This document shows, one piece after another, positions 41,891 through 51,388 of a stretch of DNA of 58,713 bases. The notes below the pieces were generated by a model, which was given only the letters and a program-made list of their open reading frames with translations, was not told where the DNA came from and did no database searches. The stretch's first letter is position 1; the number at the start of each line of letters is the position of its first letter. The DNA comes from Defluviitaleaceae bacterium (GTDB taxonomy: Bacteria > Bacillota > Clostridia > Lachnospirales > WQUN01): the NCBI GenBank assembly GCA_009780315.1, contig WRAH01000014.1, forward strand, positions 1 to 58,713. Direction: 5' to 3'. Made by a program: the position numbers and the translations under genes.

Positions 41891-43492
41891 ATGTCACCTG
41901 CTGCCTCAAAAGGTAGCTCCTTTGTGCGCCAAGCATCTATTCTTGCTGGCGCATCTCTTTTTGTGCGCTTACTTGGTTTTGCCTATCGTTTACCCCTTAC
42001 CAATTTAATCGGAGACGAAGGTAATGCTTATTACATTACTGCATATACAGTTTATACTTTCGCGCTTGTGCTTTCTTCCGGCACAATGGTTGCAGCTGTT
42101 TCACGGCTTACAAGTGAAAGAATTGCCAAAGGGCAGTATCGCAATGCACATCAACTTTTTAAAACTGCAATGAAGTTTTGTTTATGTTTAGGGCTTATCA
42201 CAAGCACTGGTTTGTTTTTTGGAGCAAATATCATTGCAACACAATTTAATATGCCTGAAATGTCATATGCTATTAGGGCTTTATCACCTGGGGTTTTGCT
42301 TGGTTCAGTGTTGGCAATTTTACGTGGATATTTTCAAGGTATGAAAACATCTATACCCACAGCCTTATCCCAAGTTGTAGAGCAGATATTCAAAGTTGCA
42401 ATGAGCGTATGGCTTGCATTTTTATTTTTTGACACAGCAAACCTTGAGTTTGCAGCAGCAGGTGCGGCACTTGGGACAAGCATTAGTATCCTTGCAGCAC
42501 TTGGTATCGTCGCATTTTTGTATGCGCTTGTCAGTAAAGATTTGCGCAAACGGGCAAAAGAAGATACTAACAAAAGAAGCCATGAATCACACAGCTTTCA
42601 AATTGCAGTGATACTTCGCACAGTATTGCCTATGATTGTAGGTGTCGGATTGGTGTCCCTTGGTAACTCCTTAGACCTTTCTATGGCAACCAATAGAATT
42701 TATGCGTCTGGCGTTTTTTCAGAAGAAGAAATTGTTACTTTAGTTGGGCAATTTACTGGAAAATTTATTTTGCTTACCACTTTACCTATATCCCTTTCTA
42801 TGGCACTTTCGGCAGCAGTTATCCCTGAAATCACTTCATCAAGTGTCACAATGGATACAGAAGCTGTACGGCGTAAAACAAATATGGCAATGCGGTTATC
42901 TATGATTGTTTCTATTCCAGCGGCAGTTGGACTTTCTGTTTTGGCAGACCCTATTGTGGCTTTACTTTTTCCAAGTCACCCAGAAGGCGGCTTACTTTTA
43001 CGCTATGGCGCAATAAGTATTATTTTTCTTGCAATGGTTCAAATTCTTACAGGGGTTTTACAAGGCATAGGGCGCGTCGGTCTTCCTGTAATAAGTATGT
43101 TTTTTGGACTTGTAACAAAAGTTGGGGTCAATTATTTTTTAATGCCAGTACCTCAGATAAACATTCTTGGCGCAGTTATCAGTACTATTGCGTGTTTCGC
43201 CGTTGCGGCATTTTTAAATACATTTTATCTTTACAAGCTTACAGGAATTTTGCCCCACATAGGCAGTATGTTTGTAAAACCTTGCATTGCATCAGCTGGA
43301 ATGGGTGTTATTTGTGTCGTTGTTTATTATGTAATGGCGATGTATACGCCAAATTCTATTGCAACGCTTACTGCATTATTTGCAGGAGGTTTTACCTATC
43401 TTCTTGTGATGGTTCTAATCAGTGGGTTTCATCCACAGGACTTATCCGCTTTGCCCCTTCCAAAACGGCTCCGTCAATTGATGGCACGTTAA
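41891..43492 (+). CDS. SpoVB-like polysaccharide/lipid flippase (MOP superfamily)
   Basis: About 533 residues with about 14 hydrophobic segments and the family start QASILAGASLFVRLLGFAYRLPLTNLIG. It matches SpoVB/MurJ-type exporters of the MOP superfamily, which move lipid-linked peptidoglycan precursors and, for SpoVB, are needed for spore cortex. Whether it is SpoVB or a relative cannot be told here. No ribosome-binding site is visible before ATG 41891; a GTG further in may be the start. Its last 74 bases overlap the convergent LemA-like gene. Confidence 0.82.
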   Translation: MSPAASKGSSFVRQASILAGASLFVRLLGFAYRLPLTNLIGDEGNAYYITAYTVYTFALVLSSGTMVAAVSRLTSERIAKGQYRNAHQLFKTAMKFCLCLGLITSTGLFFGANIIATQFNMPEMSYAIRALSPGVLLGSVLAILRGYFQGMKTSIPTALSQVVEQIFKVAMSVWLAFLFFDTANLEFAAAGAALGTSISILAALGIVAFLYALVSKDLRKRAKEDTNKRSHESHSFQIAVILRTVLPMIVGVGLVSLGNSLDLSMATNRIYASGVFSEEEIVTLVGQFTGKFILLTTLPISLSMALSAAVIPEITSSSVTMDTEAVRRKTNMAMRLSMIVSIPAAVGLSVLADPIVALLFPSHPEGGLLLRYGAISIIFLAMVQILTGVLQGIGRVGLPVISMFFGLVTKVGVNYFLMPVPQINILGAVISTIACFAVAAFLNTFYLYKLTGILPHIGSMFVKPCIASAGMGVICVVVYYVMAMYTPNSIATLTALFAGGFTYLLVMVLISGFHPQDLSALPLPKRLRQLMAR

Positions 43493-43904
43493 TGGTTATT
43501 ATTTTTTCATTTTTTAATCCCACCATAGACCCAATGATTTTTTCAAGTGGTTTACTAATATGTGCATTATACTTTTCTAAAGCTTCATTATAATCCCTAA
43601 CAGAATGTTCAATCTTTTGTGCATTCTCATCTAGGGATTTTTTATTTTCTTCATCCACTTCGTCCAGTAGTTTATCTATCTTGGGCAAAAGCTTAATCAA
43701 TTCATGGGTGGTTTTTTCAGCATAATCTATTGCTTTCTCATTAAAATCATAAATAATTTCCAATCTAATACGTAGGCATTCATCAAGGTTCATGAGACTA
43801 TCATCTACATTCCCACGAAAATTTAAAAGCCTTTGATGTAAAAACATTACACCAATACTTACAATTAAAATTATCAATGAAATTATCCCAAATGTAGGAA
43901 TCAC
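43419..43904 (-). CDS. LemA-like membrane-anchored helical protein
   Basis: About 161 residues. A single N-terminal transmembrane helix (SLIILIVSIGVMFLH) is followed by LNFRGNVDDSLMNLDECLRIRLEIIYDF, which is the LemA-type helix pattern, then long helices (DEENKKSLDENAQKIEHSV). The start proposed is GTG 43904, which overlaps the stop of the methyltransferase gene (GTGA); a longer frame to 43952 lies inside that gene. The 3' end overlaps the convergent flippase gene. The function of LemA proteins is unknown. Confidence 0.55.
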   Translation of the reverse strand: MIPTFGIISLIILIVSIGVMFLHQRLLNFRGNVDDSLMNLDECLRIRLEIIYDFNEKAIDYAEKTTHELIKLLPKIDKLLDEVDEENKKSLDENAQKIEHSVRDYNEALEKYNAHISKPLEKIIGSMVGLKNEKIITINVPSIDGAVLEGAKRISPVDETH

Positions 43905-44737
43905 AGTGCGTTTACCATGGCTAAAATATGTGCAGGACTTGTCCCACAGCAACCGCCGAGAATATGAACACCTTTTTTTGCCGCTTCAACCATTAAATCA
44001 GCAAAATCTTCTGGTGAAAGGTCATAGCTTGGCACACCATTCTCATCTACAAAGGGTAGCCCTGCATTGGGTTGCATAACAATAGGTTTATTTGTATGCT
44101 TTTTAAGCTCATCAATCAGCGGCATATAAGCCTTTGGGCCAAAACCACAGTTCATACCAACAGCAATAACATTTGGGTGGTCAAGGGCTTCTGCCATTTC
44201 TTTAATGGTTGTGCCATACATTGTGCGTCCATTTTCATTAAATGACATTGTTGCAATAATCGGCAAGCCTGTCTCAAGAGTAGCATTTAGCGCAGCTTTT
44301 AATTCGCTCAAATCCATCATTGTTTCGATAATGACCAAATCTGCACCACATTCCGCACCTACTTGTACTGCTTCTGCAAATTCCTTTTGGCATTCCTCTA
44401 TTGAAATATCCCCATAAGGTTCAAGCATCATGCCTGTTGCGCCCATATCCATTGCAATATATATTTTCTTTTCATCCCGAGCTTTTTTTGCAATGTCAAA
44501 AGCAGCTCGAATCAGTGTATCAGCATTTTCTTGCTTATGTTTATATGCCGCAAAAGTATTGGCTGTGATGATGTTTGCACCAGCCTGTATATATGCACGT
44601 TGAATTTCCTCCACCACATCAGGTGCATTAAGATTCACAAGGGAAGTATCACCTTGTAATCCACGTTTATAAAGCTCTGTACCCATTGCTCCATCCAAAA
44701 ACAAATGTCCTTTTTTTACTGCTTCACGAATATCCAT
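43901..44737 (-). CDS. Homocysteine S-methyltransferase family protein
   Basis: About 278 residues. It has LFLDGAMGTELYKRG at the start and the zinc-binding Cys of the family: GMNCGFG in the middle and GGCCGTSPAHI at the C-terminus. It resembles the N-terminal homocysteine-binding domain of MetH or BHMT-type enzymes and methylates homocysteine to methionine; the donor is unclear. AAGGATGG precedes the ATG. The stop overlaps the next gene. Confidence 0.9.
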   Translation of the reverse strand: MDIREAVKKGHLFLDGAMGTELYKRGLQGDTSLVNLNAPDVVEEIQRAYIQAGANIITANTFAAYKHKQENADTLIRAAFDIAKKARDEKKIYIAMDMGATGMMLEPYGDISIEECQKEFAEAVQVGAECGADLVIIETMMDLSELKAALNATLETGLPIIATMSFNENGRTMYGTTIKEMAEALDHPNVIAVGMNCGFGPKAYMPLIDELKKHTNKPIVMQPNAGLPFVDENGVPSYDLSPEDFADLMVEAAKKGVHILGGCCGTSPAHILAMVNAL

Positions 44738-44829
44738 TACAATCCATCCTTATGTCTTCATTATTATTGAGTATAGTATACTCCACAATTGTGAATACTA
44801 CAAAAAAAATAACCCAAGGAGATGCGCTA

Positions 44830-45033
44830 ATGAACAATAAAAATGAAATCCCTACAAATAAAGGGCTTCAAAAATTTGCTACCTCAACAAGAGATTTTAA
44901 TGCACCCCTATTTGAAAGTATTTCAATTGCAGATGATAGTGAAGGCCATATGCCAAAAAGCAATATAGCAATCCCATCAACCATGGCAATAGAAGAAGCA
45001 AAAGACTTCATAGATAATAAAAATAAACTCTAA
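44830..45033 (+). CDS. DUF3787-like small protein
   Basis: About 67 residues, with AAGGAG 8 nt before the ATG. The middle AFATSTRDFNAPLF-like part and the C-terminal IPSTMAIEEAKDFIDNKNK resemble the IPS...AKxWVDxNxK pattern of DUF3787 proteins found in Clostridia. Small and probably soluble. Divergent from the methyltransferase gene and closed by a terminator. Confidence 0.6.
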   Translation: MNNKNEIPTNKGLQKFATSTRDFNAPLFESISIADDSEGHMPKSNIAIPSTMAIEEAKDFIDNKNKL

Positions 45034-45047
45034 TCATTTCATCCAAA

Positions 45048-45085
45048 ACAAGCAGGAGTAAATATATCTATCTCCTGCTTGTTTT
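45048..45085. terminator. Bidirectional terminator
   Basis: ACAAGCAGGAG and CTCCTGCTTGT, an 11-bp stem followed by TTTT. Confidence 0.88.
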
Positions 45086-45099
45086 ATAGTTTTTTTAAC

Positions 45100-45696
45100 T
45101 TATTCAAAAATTGCACTATCACACTTGAGATTTTTTATCCTTAACGCATAACGTCTCCATTGAGCAATATACGAAATACCAATACCTACATTAACCAACC
45201 CAATAGTATATGCTAATATCAACAATGGATGAAAATGTGATGAAATGTGTCCTATTCCATTGGCAATATTTATGTTTGCACTTATCATACTATAAATAAA
45301 AATAATCATAAAAAGCCAGATTACTATTGTTCCCAAAATTGTATCTGTAGCAAGTATACGCTTATAATATTTGATTTGTGATTCTTTGTCCGTAAATAAA
45401 TTAAACTTACCATCATCAACTCTCTTTCGTAACAGGACATGTTGAAAGAGATGCCCTACACATTCAATTCCATTTTCTTTTAAGAATGATAAGTATTCAA
45501 TTGATTTAGAGTGTCCGAAACATTTATCAAATAGTACATAACGATAAGTATATTCTCCTGGTTCTCCTTGCTCAAAAGTATAACGGCTCATTAAAGTATC
45601 TGCACCTACACAAGTAAAGCCATTGCTTGCTAACTCATTTAACCATAACTCGGTTTTTTCCACATCATATGGATATTTCCACAACCTAGTTTTCAT
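45100..45696 (-). CDS. DUF2812 membrane protein
   Basis: About 198 residues. The first 90 (LWKYPYDVEKTELWLNELA, YRYVLFDKCFG) match the DUF2812 type, and two transmembrane helices follow (ILGTIVIWLFMIIFIY and HPLLILAYTIGLVNVGIG). The gene overlaps the PadR regulator gene. PadR-DUF2812 pairs are common in Bacillota; the protein is probably the target or anti-regulator partner. Function unknown. Confidence 0.8.
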   Translation of the reverse strand: MKTRLWKYPYDVEKTELWLNELASNGFTCVGADTLMSRYTFEQGEPGEYTYRYVLFDKCFGHSKSIEYLSFLKENGIECVGHLFQHVLLRKRVDDGKFNLFTDKESQIKYYKRILATDTILGTIVIWLFMIIFIYSMISANINIANGIGHISSHFHPLLILAYTIGLVNVGIGISYIAQWRRYALRIKNLKCDSAIFE

Positions 45697-46021
45697 TTTC
45701 AGCACCCAACCCCTCTTGTCGCCCTATCTTAACCAACTCTTCTAACCGAAGAAGCTCACTTTGTAAAACTTCCTTGCCTATCTGCGTAATAACATATTCT
45801 TTTTTTCGTGACTCAGGGTTATGCTTTACAGCACATATCCACTCTCTTTCTAAAAGATTGTTTATTGCTCCATAAAGCGTTCCAGCTCCAAGCACTACCC
45901 GACCTCCTGTCAAGGCTTCGATATTCTGCATTACAGCATATCCGTGACGAGGAACGAGCATAGAGATAAGAATTAAGTAAACCCCTTCAGTAAGGGCACC
46001 TTGTTCAGTCTTTCCACCCAA
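45686..46021 (-). CDS. PadR-family transcription regulator
   Basis: About 111 residues with a PadR winged helix: LTEGVYLILISMLVPRHGYAVMQNIE, GTLYGAINNLLEREWI and the wing SRKKEYVITQIGKEVL. Start TTG 46021 is 9 nt after GGAG. It overlaps the DUF2812 gene and probably represses that operon. Confidence 0.9.
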   Translation of the reverse strand: MGGKTEQGALTEGVYLILISMLVPRHGYAVMQNIEALTGGRVVLGAGTLYGAINNLLEREWICAVKHNPESRKKEYVITQIGKEVLQSELLRLEELVKIGRQEGLGAENEN

Positions 46022-46116
46022 GGTATACAGCTCCTTTCATCTCCTACACTACCCACTATATCGGATGACGTAATATATGTCAATAATTTTTTGCCAATAT
46101 GCCTTCAAATAAAAAA

Positions 46117-46155
46117 CAAGTACAAGAGGAATTTCTCAATCCCTGCTTGTACCTG
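46117..46155. terminator. Weak terminator-like hairpin
   Basis: CAAGTACAAG and CTTGTACCTG pair with one mismatch, between the PadR promoter and the Hsp70-like gene end; no clear T run on the minus strand. Confidence 0.35.
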
Positions 46156-46210
46156 CTCAATCGTTATCTATATTCTATCAATTAAGATATTATATTTGGT
46201 TAAAAACTGA

Positions 46211-47740
46211 TTATATCTTCACCAAAAATTCTCGCATATAATCTGTTTTTGGATATATTTCACCAAATCCTAAATCGTTTATAGTGATAATTAAATCTGA
46301 ATTAGAGATAAAATTTAGCCTCACTTCCAATCTTGTTACTCCTTTTGGTCTATCAGGAAGCGCATCTAAATGAAGAGTAGTTAAATTCTTAGACTTTCCA
46401 TCTTCCCTACGTTCTTCTAATTGAAGGTCAAAATCTCCTTGGACAGATTGATTTATCAAAATGAGTTTTGCAGGATACTTTTGCCACCAGAAACCATTAC
46501 GCTCTACCAATGTTAAGAAATTATCACCATTTGCAAAACCTATATCCCCAGTAAGTTGATGATTATCTTCAAGGGTTAATTTTATATTCGTTAGCCCAAG
46601 TATGTGGGCGGCAATTAAAGCTGCCCCTTCTGCATTGATTAGCTTTGAGTTCTTGAAGAATCTTACTTTATCTTTACCAAAAATGTTTCCTACAGCTTCT
46701 TTTGCCCACAACATATCAAATCCACCGCCAACACAAAGCACAGCATTCACATTTGATATAGGAATTTTTTTATCATATAAGTTTTTCTCAAGCACATCCT
46801 TAATAAACTGATTAAACCGCTGGGCATAGGGTAGTACCATTTCTTCTACTTTGTCGTAGGTCAAAGTATATTGAATAGGAGGATACGCAAAATTGTAATA
46901 TAGTTTAATGGGTTTAGTACGAATATTTTTTTGAAAAAGTATATCTTTATGTTGATAAGTAAATGCAGGAATATGCTCTTTTAATATAGTATCTGCCACC
47001 GCACCCTTTTCTAAAAAGGATGTAAACATTTCACTAATATCATTATTTAATGCATACATGCTAATTTCATCATCAAAAACTGATGATATACTTGTCGCTT
47101 TTATTCCATTATCTTCTGCTTTAACATGGTAAAGACCGCCACGCAGTTCACGGCTACCAAAATCAATAATCAATGTGTGTTCTTCTTGCTCTGGCGGAAT
47201 ACGGTATTTGTGTGCAAGCACACACTCTCGGTCTGGAATAAATCCAATGAGTTCCTTTTCATAACCTGCAAGTTTAAAAACCTTGTGTAATTCTTCTTGG
47301 GCATGTTTGCTAAAATACGCAGGTACAGACACAACAATACCCACGATTTCTGCCCGTGGGTTAATATTTTTGACATTACTTAAAAGCTCTTTTATAAACA
47401 TGGCTAATACACTTGCCACGCTTAATGAGCGCCCATCAACATCTATATAGTCAAAACGACCGAGTCTTTCGGTTAATGATGAAAAAACTGTGCCAACGCC
47501 TTTATTTAAAATTGCATATTCGCCAACAACCCATTCTTTCGTTTCAGGGACATACTGCATGACCGTTGGAATAGAAGGTTTGCCATATCCGCCGCTTAAA
47601 TCAATGGATTCTGGCGCAGTATCTGCCAAATTGTAGAATGCTATAGCCGAAGAATCATTACCCATATCAAGACCTATGACATAATAAGCTTCATTACGTT
47701 TTTCAGCAGGGTCTAAAGCTTTGTATTTCTTCCAGTTCAT
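46211..47740 (-). CDS. Hsp70-like ATPase, divergent, second copy
   Basis: About 509 residues. The actin-fold nucleotide domain starts YVIGLDMGNDSSAIAFYNL, has IPTVMQYVPETKEWVVGEYA, VGIVVSVPAYFSKHAQEELH, TLIIDFGSRELRGGLYHV and VNAVLCVGGGFDM, so phosphate and adenosine motifs are present but altered. The C-terminal 130 residues are a short beta-rich domain with no helical lid. It is thus a truncated, divergent Hsp70. It follows the GrpE-domain gene and a canonical-looking Hsp70 gene in one operon. GGGGAG is 9 nt before the ATG. Confidence 0.82.
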   Translation of the reverse strand: MNWKKYKALDPAEKRNEAYYVIGLDMGNDSSAIAFYNLADTAPESIDLSGGYGKPSIPTVMQYVPETKEWVVGEYAILNKGVGTVFSSLTERLGRFDYIDVDGRSLSVASVLAMFIKELLSNVKNINPRAEIVGIVVSVPAYFSKHAQEELHKVFKLAGYEKELIGFIPDRECVLAHKYRIPPEQEEHTLIIDFGSRELRGGLYHVKAEDNGIKATSISSVFDDEISMYALNNDISEMFTSFLEKGAVADTILKEHIPAFTYQHKDILFQKNIRTKPIKLYYNFAYPPIQYTLTYDKVEEMVLPYAQRFNQFIKDVLEKNLYDKKIPISNVNAVLCVGGGFDMLWAKEAVGNIFGKDKVRFFKNSKLINAEGAALIAAHILGLTNIKLTLEDNHQLTGDIGFANGDNFLTLVERNGFWWQKYPAKLILINQSVQGDFDLQLEERREDGKSKNLTTLHLDALPDRPKGVTRLEVRLNFISNSDLIITINDLGFGEIYPKTDYMREFLVKI

Positions 47741-47770
47741 AAAACTATGCTCCCCAGGTTGTATAGCAAG

Positions 47771-49528
47771 TTATTTTGCCGCAATAACATTAGCCCGCAA
47801 AATAACTTGGTCATTACTTTTATATCCTGTTGTCACTAGCTTAATTATTTCGCCACGTTCAAAGCCGTCTTCTTTTTCTGCCACAACAACCTCATGCTCT
47901 TTAGCGTCAAAGAGTTGGTGAGGTATGGGTTTAATCACTTCTATATTATTCTTTTTTAAAATAATCCCTAAATCATTAAAAGTGTTATCAAGCAATGCCG
48001 CTGCAAGTTTAACCGTTTGATTATCAGATTCACGCAAGCGTGACACACTATGGGTAAGAATTTCCTCATAAGTGCTTACTTCATATAGTAAAACTTCCTT
48101 TTTAAAACGAAAGATACTTTTTTGAGCCTTATCTGTATAATGCTCAACGCTTTTATTGATACGGTCACTGCATGGTGCAAAAACTTCGCATCCTACGAAC
48201 CTTTCAAAAAACTCGTCAATATTTTCTTTTGAAGGGGGACATGCTTCCCATTTTACTCCCACTTCATTTTCAATCTCTTGACGCTCTTCTTCAGAAAATG
48301 CTTCTTTTTTTATAGCCAATTCACGCACCCACTCCATGCCTTGCTGATTGAAATGCTGGATACTTTCCTCTAGGCTATCTATTTTTATTTGTAGCGTTTC
48401 AGAAATTCCATTTAAAATTTCTCTGTCTATACCATCCACATTTTCATAATGTTCAATAGCAGGTAGACCTTGAAGCACTTTACTAAATACATCTATTATT
48501 TCTTCACCAAGAAGTATTTTTTGACTGAGTTCACATTGAAGCTTATATGCAGACTTCATAAACTTGGTGTTCATTTCATCAATCAAAAACATTGATTCTT
48601 CTTTTAATGCTTTAAAAAATTCTTGTCCATCAAATTGTTCTGCATTCGCATCCAAAATTTTGTCAATATAATTTTTAAATTCTTCAAAAGAACAGTGTGG
48701 TGTTGGGTGGTTAATTGATAATTGTAAAATTTCTTTAAAACCATTGATAATCAAAGTGGTTTGCTTATATGCTTTACGCAAGTTATCTACAGTTCCATGA
48801 ATTAAAGGTGTATTTCTGTCTTGTTGCACATCTATAAAGGATTCTTTAATTGCTTTTTCCAATGCACTCGCTTGAGAATCTATAATAATTCCAAGCTCTT
48901 CACATTCTTTTTCAACTAAATCAAAATAATGCTTTAATGATGGACGCTCACTAATATCGTCAATATGAATTATACAAAAATTCATTCCATCACGATAATA
49001 ACCAAAAATCTCATGCACTTCATCTTTTAAAATAGCATCAAAATCTTTATCCCATTTACATAGATATTCTTCACGTAAACCAACTAAAAATGATTTAGCT
49101 TGTGCGTCTATATTTTCACTTACAAAAGTAATCCCTTTGTTAAGGATACCTTCTTTTTCAATGGCTATCGGATTAACTTCACTAAAACTTTCTATTTCTT
49201 CAAGGGCTTTAATACGGGCATCAAGTAATTCACTAATACCCATTAAAAGTGCTTTTACCGTCGGACTTCCTCCTTGATATTCTTCAGCTAAAGTTATGAC
49301 ATTACGATAAATTTCCATCAATTGAACTACACAAGTATATATGCCTTCATCTCTATTGCCAAAGTGAGTAAAGCGGGCAGTGTCTGCAATCATTTGATTG
49401 CAGACTGCCTGCTTTAGCATTGCGAATATATGATGTACTTGCGCTATAACATTAGCATGTTTTTGACTGGCAATTTGACTCCATTGTTCCCACAAAATCT
49501 GTCTTTGCTCGTCGCGTTTTGCGGCCAT
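47771..49528 (-). CDS. Large coiled-coil protein with C-terminal GrpE-like domain
   Basis: About 585 residues. Most of it is long helical, coiled-coil-like sequence (residues about 1-520). The last 60 residues contain IKPIPHQLFDAKEHEVV and a GEIIKLVTTGY strand with VILRANVIAAK. This matches the beta-wing of GrpE (FDPxxHxAV, GTVVxVLQxGY, RPAxVxVA). GrpE itself is about 190 residues, so this is a nucleotide exchange factor-type domain on a much larger helical arm. Lying between two Hsp70-type genes, it likely serves as their exchange factor and scaffold. GAGGGGG is 8 nt before the ATG. Confidence 0.72.
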   Translation of the reverse strand: MAAKRDEQRQILWEQWSQIASQKHANVIAQVHHIFAMLKQAVCNQMIADTARFTHFGNRDEGIYTCVVQLMEIYRNVITLAEEYQGGSPTVKALLMGISELLDARIKALEEIESFSEVNPIAIEKEGILNKGITFVSENIDAQAKSFLVGLREEYLCKWDKDFDAILKDEVHEIFGYYRDGMNFCIIHIDDISERPSLKHYFDLVEKECEELGIIIDSQASALEKAIKESFIDVQQDRNTPLIHGTVDNLRKAYKQTTLIINGFKEILQLSINHPTPHCSFEEFKNYIDKILDANAEQFDGQEFFKALKEESMFLIDEMNTKFMKSAYKLQCELSQKILLGEEIIDVFSKVLQGLPAIEHYENVDGIDREILNGISETLQIKIDSLEESIQHFNQQGMEWVRELAIKKEAFSEEERQEIENEVGVKWEACPPSKENIDEFFERFVGCEVFAPCSDRINKSVEHYTDKAQKSIFRFKKEVLLYEVSTYEEILTHSVSRLRESDNQTVKLAAALLDNTFNDLGIILKKNNIEVIKPIPHQLFDAKEHEVVVAEKEDGFERGEIIKLVTTGYKSNDQVILRANVIAAK

Positions 49529-49548
49529 TTGTGCTGCCCCCTCGGGTC

Positions 49549-51234
49549 TTAATTATAAAGTTCGTCAACTGAAAGCTCTGTTACAACGCCGTCTGTAGAC
49601 ATGCTGCGTGCAGTCACATGAAGCATATTGTCTTGCCCAACGTGGAAAATCACTTTCACTTTTTCTTGACCACGGGGCCCTTGGGGTATACCACGAAGTG
49701 ACGTACCTGCAAGACGCTTCATGCCTTCTTTGTTGACATTTAATGATTTATCTTTAATTCCCGCAACAGGCATTGTATTTTCATACACAACAATAGCCAT
49801 ACTGGTAACATTATCAAAATTAGTCATGAGTGGTTCAGATGCGTCTATCGTTAAACCATCTTTAGGTATATCTTGCCCAGCTGGGACGATTTCCATGAAT
49901 CTACGTCCTGCAATTTCAAGCCCTAAGGGATGAATTGTACGCTCTTGCACTACAGGCCCGCGAACCGTTGGCATCATTATCATATTACAATAATAAGCCG
50001 CACCTTGAGAAATACTTAGGGCAGGGCTAATACGTGATTTAAAAGGCTCTTTTCCAAAGCGTTCTGTAATCTTTTCACCAACATATAAAATGGAGGAGCT
50101 TCCGCCAACTAAGAAAATTTCGTCAATGTCAGCTTCTTTTAATCCACCTGCTTCTAAACAATGGCTTACGCAAGTGAGTGTTTCTTCTATTAAGTCGCTC
50201 ACTGACTTATCACGGAATTTTTCAAAAATTTCTATACTGTCTCCAAGTTGATTTACACGCTTATGCTCCAAAAATTGTTCACGGGTAATTTCCATGTTAA
50301 TGTTTACAATACGCGGTTCTTGAATAAGCGGTGCAAGGGTTACTTTGGTAGACTTTGTTTGACTTAGGCGTTCTTTTGCTTGATTTGCCGCTTGCTGCAA
50401 ACGCACAAGTGCTACTTTTTTCTGACGCTTAGACACTCCATCATCAGCATCTTCATCAAAAAGGTCAATTTCTTCACCTGTCAATTTTTTAAATTCTTCA
50501 TAAACAATGTCCATAATAATTTTATCTACATCGTTTCCACCTAAATTATTGTCGCCATAGGTACTTACAATTGAAATCGTCGGTTCCCCTGTTTCTTCTG
50601 TTTTAATTTCCAGTACACAAGCGTCAAAAGTTCCGCCACCAAAGTCGTAAACAAGTACTTTTTTGTTTGATTCCTCGTTTACTGCATAAGATATTGCTGA
50701 TGCCGCTGGTTCAAGACGCAAGTATATATTTTCTGGGTCAAATCCTGCCAAAATTGCTGCATCTCTGGTCATTTTCTTTTGCTTATCCGTTGAGTTTGCA
50801 GGCACGGTAATAACACAGCCAGAAAACTCGCCGCTTATACCCAGTTCTTCTTGGGCATATTCATCTGCTTTTTGTTTCAAATATCCAAGGATTTCACCAG
50901 CAATTTGCTCTGGAGTAAACTGAAATTCTTTATCATCAATCATCACAGTAAGCTTTTGTTCACTTCCAAGGTAACGTTTAATGCTTAACACTGTAGAAAG
51001 GGGATAGATTATGGCTGCTTCTTTTGCTTGCACACCAAAAATACGTGAAAGTTTATTCTCATCTTCTGGGTCAGATTCAAATTGAATTGCTGTTGGGAAG
51101 ATGTTTGACCCGTCAATTGGAATGGTTTGTGCTTCCCCTTCTTTAAAGTTATAAATACTTACAACCGAATTTGTTGTTCCAAAGTCGATACCGAGGAATA
51201 ATCCTCTTTCATTGTCTAATCCTAATGTTCCCAT
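49549..51234 (-). CDS. DnaK-type Hsp70 family chaperone
   Basis: About 561 residues. FLGIDFGTTNSVVSIYNF, GEILGYLKQKADEYAQ, CVITVPANSTDKQKKM, LVYDFGGGTFDACVLEI and EIFLVGGSS give a complete Hsp70 ATPase domain. The substrate-binding beta domain follows (HPLGLEIAGRRFMEIVPAG, GPRGQEKVKVIF), but the C-terminal lid of DnaK is missing, so it ends about 60-80 residues early. It is probably a paralogue specialised for the gene set behind it and not the housekeeping DnaK. GGAGG is 7 nt before the ATG. Confidence 0.88.
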   Translation of the reverse strand: MGTLGLDNERGLFLGIDFGTTNSVVSIYNFKEGEAQTIPIDGSNIFPTAIQFESDPEDENKLSRIFGVQAKEAAIIYPLSTVLSIKRYLGSEQKLTVMIDDKEFQFTPEQIAGEILGYLKQKADEYAQEELGISGEFSGCVITVPANSTDKQKKMTRDAAILAGFDPENIYLRLEPAASAISYAVNEESNKKVLVYDFGGGTFDACVLEIKTEETGEPTISIVSTYGDNNLGGNDVDKIIMDIVYEEFKKLTGEEIDLFDEDADDGVSKRQKKVALVRLQQAANQAKERLSQTKSTKVTLAPLIQEPRIVNINMEITREQFLEHKRVNQLGDSIEIFEKFRDKSVSDLIEETLTCVSHCLEAGGLKEADIDEIFLVGGSSSILYVGEKITERFGKEPFKSRISPALSISQGAAYYCNMIMMPTVRGPVVQERTIHPLGLEIAGRRFMEIVPAGQDIPKDGLTIDASEPLMTNFDNVTSMAIVVYENTMPVAGIKDKSLNVNKEGMKRLAGTSLRGIPQGPRGQEKVKVIFHVGQDNMLHVTARSMSTDGVVTELSVDELYN

Positions 51235-51349
51235 ACAAATGCCTCCAATACGTTTTATAAGATTATTTCCTGAAAAATGTACGATGAATCAAGGCATTAT
51301 GTTTGCCAAATATATAATACCTTTTTTCTTGGAAAAAATCCAGTAAAAA

Positions 51350-51388
51350 GAATGACCGATTTTCCTGTGACGAAAAACGGTCATTTTA
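51350..51388. terminator. Terminator upstream of the Hsp70 operon and after DUF1294 gene
   Basis: AATGACCG and CGGTCATT with flanking A and T runs; a bidirectional form. Confidence 0.8.
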
